NCBI RefSeq assembly: GCF_947500125.1
Contig: NZ_CANMRA010000018.1
Location: forward strand, 1 to 64,000
Origin: an uncultured Kocuria sp.
Lineage (GTDB): Bacteria > Actinomycetota > Actinomycetes > Actinomycetales > Micrococcaceae
Direction: 5' to 3'
Length of the DNA: 64,000 nt
Shown: piece after piece, positions 1 to 8,252 of the stretch
How the letters are laid out: each line of letters begins with the position of its first letter
Numbering within the stretch: the stretch's first letter is position 1
The notes under the pieces: generated by a model
The model's database searches: none
Seen by the model: the letters and a program-made list of their open reading frames with translations, nothing else
What the model was told of the DNA's origin: nothing
Made by a program: the position numbers and the translations under genes

Positions 1-6
1 GGTCAT
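1..6 (-). CDS. 5' end of an unknown gene leaving the window
   Basis: Only the first two codons (Met-Thr) of a minus-strand gene are inside the window. The call rests on an ATG at position 6 preceded on that strand by an AAAGGA Shine-Dalgarno sequence (complement of 17-24) at good spacing. It would be divergent from the copper operon. Nothing can be said about its product. Confidence 0.45.
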
Positions 7-380
7 CGTGATGATGTCCTTTCGAGGGTGCTGTGAGAGGTGAACTCGAAAGATCTCACGGTGGCCGCGCTCTCGTCGGCAACGACGAGCAGGGCCACCG
101 CGCTACACCACTATCGGGGGCTCACCTGAGCACGGGAAGCACCGTCGCGCCTCAACTACTGGTGACACCACATCTTGGATGGAACGCTGACCCCTATTCC
201 TGAAATGAACGGCCCGGGCGTGGAGGTCCGCACCGTCCTTCCGTGGCACCGGAAAGCACCCGGGACCAGGCCCAAGCGGTGTCCACCCGCGCAGGAGCGG
301 CTGGATAGAGCGCGACGGAATCTGCCGCGACCATACCGCCTCGCACCCGACCTACCACCGCCTTCCCCCTCCGGAACCAC
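7..380. other. Intergenic region without recognisable gene
   Basis: About 370 bases between the divergent gene start at the left edge and the copper promoter. Open frames exist on both strands, but none has a ribosome binding site or a protein-like composition. I see no RNA or repeat. Confidence 0.5.
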
Positions 381-440
381 TTGACACCTGTACCCCCAGG
401 GGGTAAATCTGTATTTATACAGATACCCCTCGGGGGTAAC
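381..440 (+). promoter_or_regulatory. Copper-responsive promoter with two CsoR-type operators
   Basis: A TTGACA -35 box (381-386) is followed 17 bases later by a weak -10 (TAAATC, 404-409). A palindromic C5/G5 box, TACCCCCAGGGGGTA (391-405), fills the spacer. A second box of the same kind, TACCCCTCGGGGGTA (424-438), lies downstream. Such C-tract/G-tract dyads are the known CsoR operator type. A repressor bound here would cover the promoter, and the csoR gene lies at the end of the same cluster. Confidence 0.8.
407..424. repeat. Perfect 18-bp palindrome between the two CsoR boxes
   Basis: ATCTGTAT-TT-ATACAGAT is a perfect AT-rich inverted repeat exactly between the two C/G-rich boxes. Its composition is unlike CsoR sites. 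It may bind a second regulator or form a hairpin at the 5' end of the transcript. Confidence 0.6.
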
Positions 441-460
441 CTATCGGAAAGGACGAGACC

Positions 461-673
461 ATGACGACCACTCAGTTCCAGGTGACCGGGATGACCTGCG
501 GGCACTGCGAGATGTCCGTGCGCGAGGAGGTCCAGGAGGTCGCGGGCGTGACCGGTGTTCAGGTCAGCCACCAGAGCGGCCAACTCACCGTCACCAGCGC
601 CGAGCCGGTGGACGAGGCGGCGGTCATCGCCGCGGTCGAGGAGGCCGGCTACCAGGCAGCGCGGTCGGCGTGA
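461..673 (+). CDS. copZ: CopZ-like copper chaperone (HMA domain)
   Basis: This 70-residue protein is a single heavy-metal-associated domain. The metal-binding motif GMTCGHC places the two ligand cysteines at residues 13 and 16. Proteins of this size and fold carry Cu(I) in the cytosol and hand it to CopA-type ATPases. The start is supported by GAAAGGA 8 bases upstream. It is the first gene behind the double CsoR operator and its stop overlaps the next start (GTGA). HMA domains can also bind other soft metals, but the neighbours make copper the likely cargo. Confidence 0.9.
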   Translation: MTTTQFQVTGMTCGHCEMSVREEVQEVAGVTGVQVSHQSGQLTVTSAEPVDEAAVIAAVEEAGYQAARSA

Positions 674-1641
674 ACGCCGCCGCACGACTGGGGGCCTACG
701 CGGCGGGACTGGCGGTGGTGTTCACCGGGGCCTTCGCTGCGGCCGGGGCCGTAGTGCCGGAGGCGACAGTGTCGGCTTGGACACAGCAGGCAGAAGGAAC
801 CCAGCTGACCCAGCACACCGACAGCGGCCAGAACCCGGTCGAGACCACCACTGGCAGCCATGCAGGGCTCACCCCCCAAGGGGTGAGCATGGAGCAGAAC
901 GGCTACCTCCTCCAGGAGGTCACCGCGCCAGGGACCACCGGGGACGCCGGGGAGCTGTCGTTGACGATCACCGGCCCCGACGGGGTCCCGGTGACTGAGT
1001 TCGAGACTTCCCACGAGAAGGACCTGCACCTGATCGTGGTGCGCACCGATGGCACCGGGTTCCGTCACGTGCACCCAGTGATGGACGCCACCGGGCGCTG
1101 GTCGCTGCCGTGGCAGTGGGAGACTGCCGGCACCTACCGAGTCTACGCCGATGTCGTGCCGGCCGGGGTCGGGGAGAACCTGACGTTGACCCGCACCGTG
1201 GACGTGGCTGGGGCCTTCAATCCGGCCGCACCGGAGGTGGCCGTCACCGACGAGGTCGACGGTTACCAAGTAACCCTGGAAGGTGACCTGTCGGCCGGGT
1301 CTCAGTCGCAGCTGAGTGTGAATGTGACCCGTGACGGGCAGCCGGTTACCGCCCTGGAACCCTACCTGGGTGCCTACGGGCACCTGGTCGCGTTGCGCGC
1401 CGGGGACCTGGCCTACCTGCACGTCCACCCCGAAGGTGCTGAGCCGGTCGCCGGTGAGGTCTCCGGGCCCGAAGTCGACTTCGCCACCACGGCCCCGACC
1501 CCGGGCCGGTACTACCTCTACTTCGACTTCCAGGTCGACGGGCAGGTTCACACCGCCCAGTTCGCCCTCGACATCACCGGGTCCACCGACACCACCAGTT
1601 CCTCCGCTGACACCGCAGCCGACGACCACGGCGAGCACTGA
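670..1641 (+). CDS. Secreted or membrane-anchored His-containing protein of the copper operon
   Basis: The 323-residue product begins with a hydrophobic segment (about residues 5-30) that should act as signal peptide or anchor. The remainder is exported-type, beta-rich sequence. Two similar motifs, FRHVHPVM near residue 130 and YLHVHPEG near residue 250, suggest two related beta domains carrying clustered histidines, and the chain ends DHGEH. These could bind copper outside the membrane. It starts with GTG overlapping the copZ stop, so it is translationally coupled. I recognise the type from actinobacterial copper clusters but know no assigned function. Confidence 0.85.
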   Translation: MNAAARLGAYAAGLAVVFTGAFAAAGAVVPEATVSAWTQQAEGTQLTQHTDSGQNPVETTTGSHAGLTPQGVSMEQNGYLLQEVTAPGTTGDAGELSLTITGPDGVPVTEFETSHEKDLHLIVVRTDGTGFRHVHPVMDATGRWSLPWQWETAGTYRVYADVVPAGVGENLTLTRTVDVAGAFNPAAPEVAVTDEVDGYQVTLEGDLSAGSQSQLSVNVTRDGQPVTALEPYLGAYGHLVALRAGDLAYLHVHPEGAEPVAGEVSGPEVDFATTAPTPGRYYLYFDFQVDGQVHTAQFALDITGSTDTTSSSADTAADDHGEH

Positions 1642-1714
1642 CCCGCCTTCGACCTATCGCTGAGAGAGTCGCGGCCGGGCCGGTTGCGTCCATATCAAGA
1701 GAAAGAAGCACCGC

Positions 1715-4045
1715 ATGTCTGCATCCTCGGCCCCGCCGCAGGCGCTGGGCACCGACGTCGAGCTCGAGATCGGTGGGATGACCTGCGCCTCGTGCGCCAA
1801 CCGGATCGAGCGCAAGCTCAATAAGCTCGACGGGGTCACCGCCACCGTCAACTACGCCACCGAGAAGGCCCGCATCAGTGCCCCGGCAGGGTACGACCCG
1901 CAGGACCTGATCGCCGAGGTGGGGAAGACCGGTTACACCGCAGCGCTACCAGCACCTCCGCAGGTCGACCCGGGTGAGGCAACGAACGAGGGCGCGACAG
2001 TCGAGGACTCGGAGCTGCGCACGCTGCGGCAGCGCCTGGTCGGGGCGGCAGTTCTCTCGGTGCCGGTCATCGCGATGGCGATGATCCCCGCGCTGCAGTT
2101 CACCTACTGGCAGTGGCTGTCCCTGGCGATGACCGCCCCGGTGATCGTGTGGGCCGGGTGGCCCTTCCACCGGGCCGCGTGGCTGAACCTGCGCCATGGC
2201 GCGGCGACCATGGACACCCTGGTGTCGGTGGGTACCACTGCGGCGTTCTTGTGGTCGCTCTACGCCCTGTTCTTCGGCACTGCCGGTCAGCCCGGGATGG
2301 TGCACGCCTTCGAGCTGACCATCTCCCCCTCCGACGGGGCGGGGAACATCTATCTCGAGGTTGCCGCGGGCGTGATCACCTTCATCCTGCTCGGCCGCTA
2401 CTTCGAGAAGCGCTCCAAGCGCCGGGCCGGGGCGGCCCTTCGCGCCCTGCTGGAGCTCGGGGCGAAGGAAGTCGCCGTCCTGCATGAGGGGCGCGAGCAG
2501 CGCATCCCCATCGAGGACCTGGCCGTGGGTGATGAGTTCCTCGTGCGGCCCGGGGAGAAGATCGCCACCGATGGCGTCATCGTCTCCGGCACGAGCGCTA
2601 TCGACGCCTCCATGCTCACCGGTGAGTCGGTACCGGTCGAGGTCGCCGAGGGGGACGCGGTCACCGGTGCCACCGTCAACGCCGGCGGCCGGCTCGTCGT
2701 GGCCGCCACGAGGGTCGGTTCGGATACGCAGTTGGCGCAGATGGCCCAGCTGGTCGAGGACGCCCAGTCAGGAAAGGCTGAGATCCAGCGTCTGGCCGAC
2801 CGGGTCTCAGCCGTCTTCGTGCCCATCGCCATCGCGATCGCCGTGGCCACCCTCGGTGCGTGGATCGGCGCCGGGTTCCCCCTCTCGGCAGGCTTCACTG
2901 CCGCGGTAGCGGTGCTGATCATCGCCTGCCCCTGCGCCCTGGGCCTGGCCACCCCCACCGCGCTGCTGGTCGGCACCGGACGCGGCGCGCAGATGGGCGT
3001 GCTCATCAAGGGACCCGAGGTGCTGGAGTCCACCCGGCGGATCGACACGATCGTGCTGGACAAGACCGGCACCGTCACCACCGGCAAGATGACCCTCGCC
3101 GATGCGATCCCCGCCCCCGGTGTGGACCGGGCCGAGCTGCTGCGTCTGGCCGGTGCCTTGGAGAACGCCTCCGAGCACCCCATCGCCCAGGCCATCGCCA
3201 CCGGTGCCACCGCGGAGGTGGGAGACCTGCCCACACCGGAGTCCTTCGAGAACGTCGAAGGCCGCGGGGTCCAGGGCGTCGTCGATGGACACGCCGTGCT
3301 GGTCGGTCGTGAGGCCCTGCTGGCCGAGTGGGCCCAGTACCTCGACGACGATCTGCGCCAGGCCAAGCAGGCCGCTGAGGCCCAGGGCAAAACCGCTGTG
3401 GCGGTCGGCTGGGACGGACAGGCGCGCGGCGTCCTCGTGGTCGCCGATGAGGTCAAGCCCACCAGCGCCCAGGCCATTGCCCAGTTCAAGGAGCTGGGCC
3501 TGACCCCGGTGCTGCTCACCGGTGACAACCAGGCCGTGGCCGCCCAGGTCGCCGCAGAGGTCGGCATCGAGGAGGTCATCGCCGAGGTGCTTCCCAAGGA
3601 CAAGGTCGACGTCGTCGCGAAGCTCCAGGAGCAGGGCAAGACCGTGGCGATGGTCGGTGACGGCGTCAACGACGCTCCCGCCCTGGCCCAGGCCGATCTT
3701 GGCCTGGCCATGGGCACCGGCACCGATGTCGCCATCGAGGCCGCCGACATCACGCTGGTGCGCGGGGATCTGCGGGCTGCCGCGGACGCGATCCGACTCT
3801 CCCGACGCACGCTGAGGACGATCAAGACGAACCTGTTCTGGGCCTTCGCCTACAACACAGCTGCTATCCCCCTGGCCGCCTTCGGACTGCTCAACCCCAT
3901 GCTCGCCGGGGCCGCGATGGCCTTCTCGTCCGTCTTCGTGGTCAGCAACAGCCTCCGCCTGCGCTCCTTCACCAGCCAGGCGGTGGACCCCCAGCCGTCA
4001 TCGGCGACCCCACGCCCGAGGGCGCGACAGCCGATCGACGCCTGA
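1715..4045 (+). CDS. copA: Copper-exporting P1B-type ATPase CopA
   Basis: A 776-residue P1B-1 type ATPase that pumps Cu(I) out across the membrane using ATP. It has one N-terminal HMA domain with GGMTCASC (Cys24, Cys27), paired membrane helices, the actuator motif LTGES, the membrane ion-binding CPC motif ([13 protein letters not shown], near residue 405), the phosphorylation site DKTGT (near 449), SEHP for nucleotide binding and the hinge GDGVND (near 648). Length is normal. It lies about 70 bases after the secreted protein and probably shares its transcript. The CPC motif and the CopZ and CsoR neighbours make Cu(I) by far the most likely substrate. Confidence 0.97.
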   Translation: MSASSAPPQALGTDVELEIGGMTCASCANRIERKLNKLDGVTATVNYATEKARISAPAGYDPQDLIAEVGKTGYTAALPAPPQVDPGEATNEGATVEDSELRTLRQRLVGAAVLSVPVIAMAMIPALQFTYWQWLSLAMTAPVIVWAGWPFHRAAWLNLRHGAATMDTLVSVGTTAAFLWSLYALFFGTAGQPGMVHAFELTISPSDGAGNIYLEVAAGVITFILLGRYFEKRSKRRAGAALRALLELGAKEVAVLHEGREQRIPIEDLAVGDEFLVRPGEKIATDGVIVSGTSAIDASMLTGESVPVEVAEGDAVTGATVNAGGRLVVAATRVGSDTQLAQMAQLVEDAQSGKAEIQRLADRVSAVFVPIAIAIAVATLGAWIGAGFPLSAGFTAAVAVLIIACPCALGLATPTALLVGTGRGAQMGVLIKGPEVLESTRRIDTIVLDKTGTVTTGKMTLADAIPAPGVDRAELLRLAGALENASEHPIAQAIATGATAEVGDLPTPESFENVEGRGVQGVVDGHAVLVGREALLAEWAQYLDDDLRQAKQAAEAQGKTAVAVGWDGQARGVLVVADEVKPTSAQAIAQFKELGLTPVLLTGDNQAVAAQVAAEVGIEEVIAEVLPKDKVDVVAKLQEQGKTVAMVGDGVNDAPALAQADLGLAMGTGTDVAIEAADITLVRGDLRAAADAIRLSRRTLRTIKTNLFWAFAYNTAAIPLAAFGLLNPMLAGAAMAFSSVFVVSNSLRLRSFTSQAVDPQPSSATPRPRARQPIDA

Positions 4046-4075
4046 ACCACCCCACCGATTGAAAGGAACACCCTC

Positions 4076-4318
4076 ATGTGCCACCACGACCACCACGACG
4101 AGCACGGTCATCACCATGGACTCGCCGACGGCCGCCTGGCCGGTGCCTCCAACTATGAGGTCGCCGAGTGCCCGGTGATGCCCGGCAACCAGGTCGTCAA
4201 GGCCGATGCCGAGGCCGCAGGGCTCGTCCGCGACTACCAGGGCCAGCGATACTGGCTCTGCTGCGCCGGTTGCGGCCCGGCCTTCGACGCCAACCCCGCC
4301 AAGTACGTGGCGGCCTGA
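4076..4318 (+). CDS. Small YHS/TRASH-type metal-binding protein with His-rich N terminus
   Basis: An 80-residue protein. Residues 1-14 are nearly all His, Asp and Glu (MCHHDHHDEHGHHH), a likely metal-buffering tail. The rest is a YHS domain: CPVMPG, then YQGQRYWLCCAGC, F and NP near the end, with four cysteines. Such domains bind copper or other heavy metals. It has an AAAGGA ribosome site and lies 30 bases after copA, so it belongs to the copper operon. A role as cytosolic copper buffer or donor to CopA is inferred. Confidence 0.88.
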   Translation: MCHHDHHDEHGHHHGLADGRLAGASNYEVAECPVMPGNQVVKADAEAAGLVRDYQGQRYWLCCAGCGPAFDANPAKYVAA

Positions 4319-4338
4319 TCCCACCCAGCACCCCGTGA

Positions 4339-4383
4339 GCCGGCGGCCCTGGGCCAACTCCACAGCTGGCCCAGGGCCGCCGG
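4339..4383 (+). terminator. Strong hairpin between the copper genes and csoR
   Basis: A perfect 17-bp stem (4340-4356 with 4367-4383) closes a 10-base loop. There is no clear T tract after it. It may terminate or attenuate the copZ-copA transcript ahead of csoR. Confidence 0.7.
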
Positions 4384-4419
4384 TCCACACGAAATCGACC
4401 GAAAGACGATGACACCACC

Positions 4420-4758
4420 ATGGACGCCACCCCTGTCCCAGAGACCACCGCCACCCCCGACACCGAGTGCCACACCACGCACGGGTACATCAGCGACAAG
4501 GACCGGTATCTGGCCCGCCTCAAGCGGATCGAGGGCCAGGCTCGCGGCATCCACCGGATGGTCGACGAGGAACAGTACTGCATCGATATCCTCACCCAGA
4601 TCTCGGCCCTGACCTCCGCGCTGCGCAACGTCGGCCTGGGACTGCTCGATGACCACCTGAAGCACTGCGTCGTGGACGCCGCCCAGCTTGACGGCGAAGA
4701 CGCCGAAGCCAAGATCAAGGAAGCCTCCGACGCCATCGCCCGCCTCGTCCGCTCCTGA
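4420..4758 (+). CDS. csoR: CsoR-family copper-sensing repressor
   Basis: A 112-residue DUF156 (CsoR/RcnR) all-helical DNA-binding repressor. The three Cu(I) ligands of mycobacterial CsoR (Cys-His-Cys, spaced 25 and 4 residues) are present with exactly that spacing: Cys54 in EQYCIDIL, His79 and Cys83 in DHLKHC. The helix with RLKRIEGQARGI is the family signature. It should repress the promoter at 381-440 and be released by Cu(I). An N-terminal extension of about 25 residues carries an extra Cys-His pair. It is separated from the other copper genes by a strong hairpin, so its expression may differ from theirs. Confidence 0.95.
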   Translation: MDATPVPETTATPDTECHTTHGYISDKDRYLARLKRIEGQARGIHRMVDEEQYCIDILTQISALTSALRNVGLGLLDDHLKHCVVDAAQLDGEDAEAKIKEASDAIARLVRS

Positions 4759-5225
4759 CACAGCGCCGCCACGTCCGCAGGCGCCCAGAGGCACGGCAAG
4801 GACCGTTGACCCTGTCACCGGACCCACGGCGGCGTAGGCACCTCCAGAAATGCTGCCTTCAGATTCTGACGCTCACCCCGGCCCCAGACCTGGACCAGGG
4901 CGACCCGATCATGCAACCTGACCGACCGCAACAAGCCATGAACCATGAGCCAGTCATATGGCTTCCACGGCCAGATCCGTCGGCATCGACGGGTGCGACA
5001 CGATGGTGCTGTCCCGGCACGCTGCGGACAGGGTGCCGAAGCCACGGTAGAGACCTCCATACACAGGTGGCATCACGGGGTGCGCCGTGAGAACGTGATG
5101 AAGACCCGGGGTGGCATGGGTATCCGAGAAACCGTCCCTGGCGGAAGGTGGCCGCTCGTGCACGGTTCCTACCCGTCGCGGAACCGAACCAGCTGGCGCC
5201 CATCTGGACAATGTACGACCGACGA
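4759..5225. other. Intergenic region without recognisable gene
   Basis: About 465 bases between csoR and gnd. Frames are open on both strands, but no start has a convincing ribosome site and no family is recognisable. It may be remnant DNA marking the end of the copper module. Confidence 0.45.
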
Positions 5226-5236
5226 TGGAGGCCACC

Positions 5237-6175
5237 ATGCAGATGGGACTCGTAGGACTGGGCAAGATGGGCGGCAACATGCGCGAGCGACTGCGCGAGG
5301 CCGGACACACGGTGATCGGCTTCGACACCGACTCCGATCTCTCCGACGCCGAGAGCCTCGCCGCCATGGTGGAGCGGATCGGCAGCACGCCCCGGGTGGT
5401 GTGGATCATGGTGCCGGACACGGTGGTCGACATCGTGATCGAGGAGCTGGCCGGTGTGCTGGGCGAAGGGGACGTGATCATCGACGGCGGCAACTCCCGG
5501 TGGGTGCACGACGCTCCCCGCGCCGAGAGACTGGCGGGCCGGGGCATCGAGTACCTGGACTGCGGGGTCTCCGGCGGCGTGTGGGGCATCACCCAGGGCT
5601 ATGCCCTCATGGTCGGCGGGGACGAGGAGACGGTGGCCAAGGCGCAGCCGATCTTCGACTCGCTCAAACCCGCGGGCGAGTTCGGCTTCGTCCACGCCGG
5701 TGAGCACGGCGCCGGTCACTTCGCGAAGATGGTCCACAACGGCATCGAGTACGCGATCATGCAGGCCTACGCCGAGGGGTGGGAACTGCTCGAGGCCGCC
5801 GGTCACGTCGGCTCGGTGCGGGAGACCTTCAACTCCTGGCGCGAGGGATCGGTGATCAAGTCCTGGCTGCTGGACCTGGCGGTGAACGCGCTCAACGAGG
5901 ACGAACACCTGGACCGGCTGCGGGGCTACGCCCAGGACTCCGGGGAGGGCCGGTGGACGGTCGAGGCCGCCCTGGACCTCGCGGTGCCGGTGCCCAACAT
6001 CTCCAACGCCCTCTTCGCCCGTTTCACCTCCCGCCAGGACGAGTCCCCGGCGATGAAGATGATCGCGGCGATGCGCAACCAGTTCGGCGGCCACACGGTC
6101 CGGGACGTGGCCGCGGGACCCGAGCACGTCGAGGCCGCCCCCGGCGAGGAACCGGCCCACCCCGCCGAACAGTGA
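5237..6175 (+). CDS. gnd: 6-phosphogluconate dehydrogenase, decarboxylating, short form
   Basis: The 312-residue enzyme oxidises 6-phosphogluconate to ribulose 5-phosphate and CO2 in the cytosol. It shows the N-terminal Rossmann motif GLVGLGKMGGNM, the DCGVSGGVWG substrate-binding signature and the catalytic segment KMVHNGIEY. The length matches the short GndA/YqeC type, often NAD-dependent, not the 470-residue form. The start at 5237 is chosen because GGAGG stands just upstream (5226-5230); earlier in-frame ATGs lack this. Together with phosphoketolase at 27.4 kb it could supply pentose phosphates to the sugar route farther along the island. Confidence 0.92.
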   Translation: MQMGLVGLGKMGGNMRERLREAGHTVIGFDTDSDLSDAESLAAMVERIGSTPRVVWIMVPDTVVDIVIEELAGVLGEGDVIIDGGNSRWVHDAPRAERLAGRGIEYLDCGVSGGVWGITQGYALMVGGDEETVAKAQPIFDSLKPAGEFGFVHAGEHGAGHFAKMVHNGIEYAIMQAYAEGWELLEAAGHVGSVRETFNSWREGSVIKSWLLDLAVNALNEDEHLDRLRGYAQDSGEGRWTVEAALDLAVPVPNISNALFARFTSRQDESPAMKMIAAMRNQFGGHTVRDVAAGPEHVEAAPGEEPAHPAEQ

Positions 6176-6422
6176 GCCCGGCCGTTCCCGACGGCTGGAG
6201 GAGGGCCACAGCCCAACACGTTGCACCCCGGTCCGCTACCGATGAGATGTCCGTCACCCAGGTCCCGAACCCAGGTCTGTGGCGACCCCACCAGATCTTC
6301 CACATCGTCGGTGGACAGAGCCCACCCGCTGACCGGAATTGCATATTTCGCTATCATCCGCACACTGCTCTTCACCTACTGAACACACTTGCACACCCGC
6401 ACTGATCGACAGGAGAACTCCC

Positions 6423-7361
6423 ATGACCACCGCTGCCGTGCTCCGCCGCCGCACCACCGCACCCGCCCTGGGCGCCGCCCTGCTGCTGGGCCTGACCGCC
6501 TGCGGAGGAGGCGGGGACCCCCTCGCCGGGGAGGACGGGTCCGGGACCGCGTCCTCGGAGACCGTGACCGTGGGCTCCGCGGACTTCCCGGAGAGCCAGA
6601 TCGTGGCCGAGCTCTACGCCGGGGCGATCGAGTCCACCGGGGTGGACACCGAGACGTCCCTGGGCATCGGTGCCCGCGAGGCCTACGTGGGCGCGGTGCA
6701 GGACGGGTCCGTGGACGTGGTCCCGGACTACTCCGGCAACCTCCTGCTCTTCGCGGACCCCGAGGCCACGGCGAGCTCCGCCGAGGAGATCATGGACGCC
6801 CTGCCGGAGGCCCTCCCGGAGGGACTCACCGTGCTGGAGCCCTCCTCGGCGGAGAACAAGGACGCCATGGTGGTCACCCCGGAGACCGCCGAGCAGTACG
6901 GGCTGACGAGCATCGCGGACATGGCCGAGGTGTGCGGGGAGCTGGTCATCGCCGGGCCGCCCGAGTTCGCGGAGCGGGCCTACGGCCTGGACGGCCTCGA
7001 GGAGAACTACGGGTGCGTGCCGGCCTCCTTCGAGCCGATCAACGACGGCGGCGGGCCGCTCACCGTCCAGGCCCTCCTGAACGGTGACGTGGACGTCGCC
7101 GACATCTTCACGACCACCCCTGCGATCGCCGACAACGACCTCGTGGTGCTGGAGGACCCGGAGAACAACTTCATCGCCCAGCAGGTCCTGCCGCTGGCCG
7201 CGGCGGACCGGCTGCCCCAGGAGGCGGTGGACGCCCTCAACGAGCTGTCCGGGCAGCTGACCACGCAGGACCTCATCGACCTCAACCGCAAGGTCAGCGG
7301 CGGCGACCAGGTCAGCCCGGGCGCCGCCGCGCAGGAGTGGCTCGCCGCCAACGGATACTGA
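6423..7361 (+). CDS. Osmoprotectant-type ABC substrate-binding lipoprotein (OpuAC/ProX family)
   Basis: A 312-residue lipoprotein. The N terminus has arginines, a hydrophobic stretch and the lipobox LTAC with Cys27 as lipid attachment site, followed by a Gly-rich linker. The mature part matches the glycine betaine/choline-binding family: GSADFPESQIVAELYA, later RKVSGG near the end. Such proteins catch betaine, choline or carnitine for an ABC importer. The start at 6423 has AGGAGAA upstream. No permease or ATPase gene is adjacent, so it is an orphan that must work with a transporter elsewhere or has another role. Confidence 0.88.
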   Translation: MTTAAVLRRRTTAPALGAALLLGLTACGGGGDPLAGEDGSGTASSETVTVGSADFPESQIVAELYAGAIESTGVDTETSLGIGAREAYVGAVQDGSVDVVPDYSGNLLLFADPEATASSAEEIMDALPEALPEGLTVLEPSSAENKDAMVVTPETAEQYGLTSIADMAEVCGELVIAGPPEFAERAYGLDGLEENYGCVPASFEPINDGGGPLTVQALLNGDVDVADIFTTTPAIADNDLVVLEDPENNFIAQQVLPLAAADRLPQEAVDALNELSGQLTTQDLIDLNRKVSGGDQVSPGAAAQEWLAANGY

Positions 7362-7575
7362 GCCCGGTCACCGGGCCATAAGCGGGATCGTTGACGGTTT
7401 TCCGTTCGGCTGCGCCTGATCCCATCAGTGGACTGGTCGAGGCCGCGCCAGGGTTACCGGGTCCGAAGTATCCGGGCTCGTCTATTAGCCCCCGGTTGTT
7501 CCGCTCGTTTTGTAGAGGCTGCACGCCAGGGACCCGGATTCAGGCGGTGAGATCGCGCACCCGATCCAGCAGATC

Positions 7576-7881
7576 ATGGCCACCGATTACGACGCCCCGC
7601 GCACCCGGTCCGAGGACGAGCCGACCGACGAGTCCCTGGATGCGCTCCAGGCCCAGCGTAGCACCGCCACCCAGCCCGTGGTCATCGACACTGAGGACGT
7701 CGACACCGCTGAGGGCATCGACCTGCCCGGGGCGGACCTATCCCATGAAGAGCTCATCGTGGCCGTGATTCCAGAACAAGCCGATGAGTTCACTTGCGTC
7801 TCCTGTTTTCTGGTCCGCCACCGCTCCCAGCTCGACCATCAAACGGGTAACGCCAGCTACTGCACCGACTGCGAAGGCTGA
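7576..7881 (+). CDS. DUF4193 protein
   Basis: A 101-residue acidic protein of the actinobacterial DUF4193 family, whose function is unknown. The C terminus carries two CxxC pairs (Cys74/Cys77 in FTCVSCFLVRHRSQL and Cys96/Cys99 in YCTDC), a zinc-ribbon-like arrangement. The N-terminal half is acidic and probably flexible. It stands alone. Similar proteins are single-copy genes across actinobacteria, so this may be a displaced or second copy. Confidence 0.85.
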   Translation: MATDYDAPRTRSEDEPTDESLDALQAQRSTATQPVVIDTEDVDTAEGIDLPGADLSHEELIVAVIPEQADEFTCVSCFLVRHRSQLDHQTGNASYCTDCEG

Positions 7882-8007
7882 GCTCCTCAAACCGGTGGCG
7901 GCAGCACAGCGACACGTCTCTACCCAGTGAAATGCGCGTCAACCAGGTGACGGTTTCCGGTGACGATCGGGCAATGCCCAGCTTGTGTTCCTACGGTGTG
8001 GGCGGGC

Positions 8008-8066
8008 GGGGGTGCCGTCCGCCACTGCGGCGCCCCCGTTCCCCGGACCCCTTGTTGCGTCCGGGG
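8008..8066 (+). terminator. Tandem hairpins after the DUF4193 gene
   Basis: Two stems follow each other: GGGGGTGCCG with CGGCGCCCCC (8008-8037, one wobble) and CCCCGGAC with GTCCGGGG (8041-8066). They stand in the 370-base gap between converging genes and may terminate both. I see nothing else in 7882-8252. Confidence 0.6.
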
Positions 8067-8252
8067 CAGGCTGCGTCGCTTAACCACTCCTACAGGGCCA
8101 GAAGGGGCGGGACTGACGCCGCGGCCTCCACGTTGCAGTGCACGACGTCGGATCTCGGTGAGGCGCGGATGCTCGCCTGCTCAGATCGGGATGTCACGGC
8201 CGTGACCGCGCGGGTGGGCCGAGCTGCCCCGACGGGCAGGGAACGGACAGCG

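Noticed and set aside
4945-5703. 252-codon plus-strand frame before and over gnd
   Set aside because: Most of it overlaps gnd in another frame and is arginine/glycine-rich, typical of a shadow.
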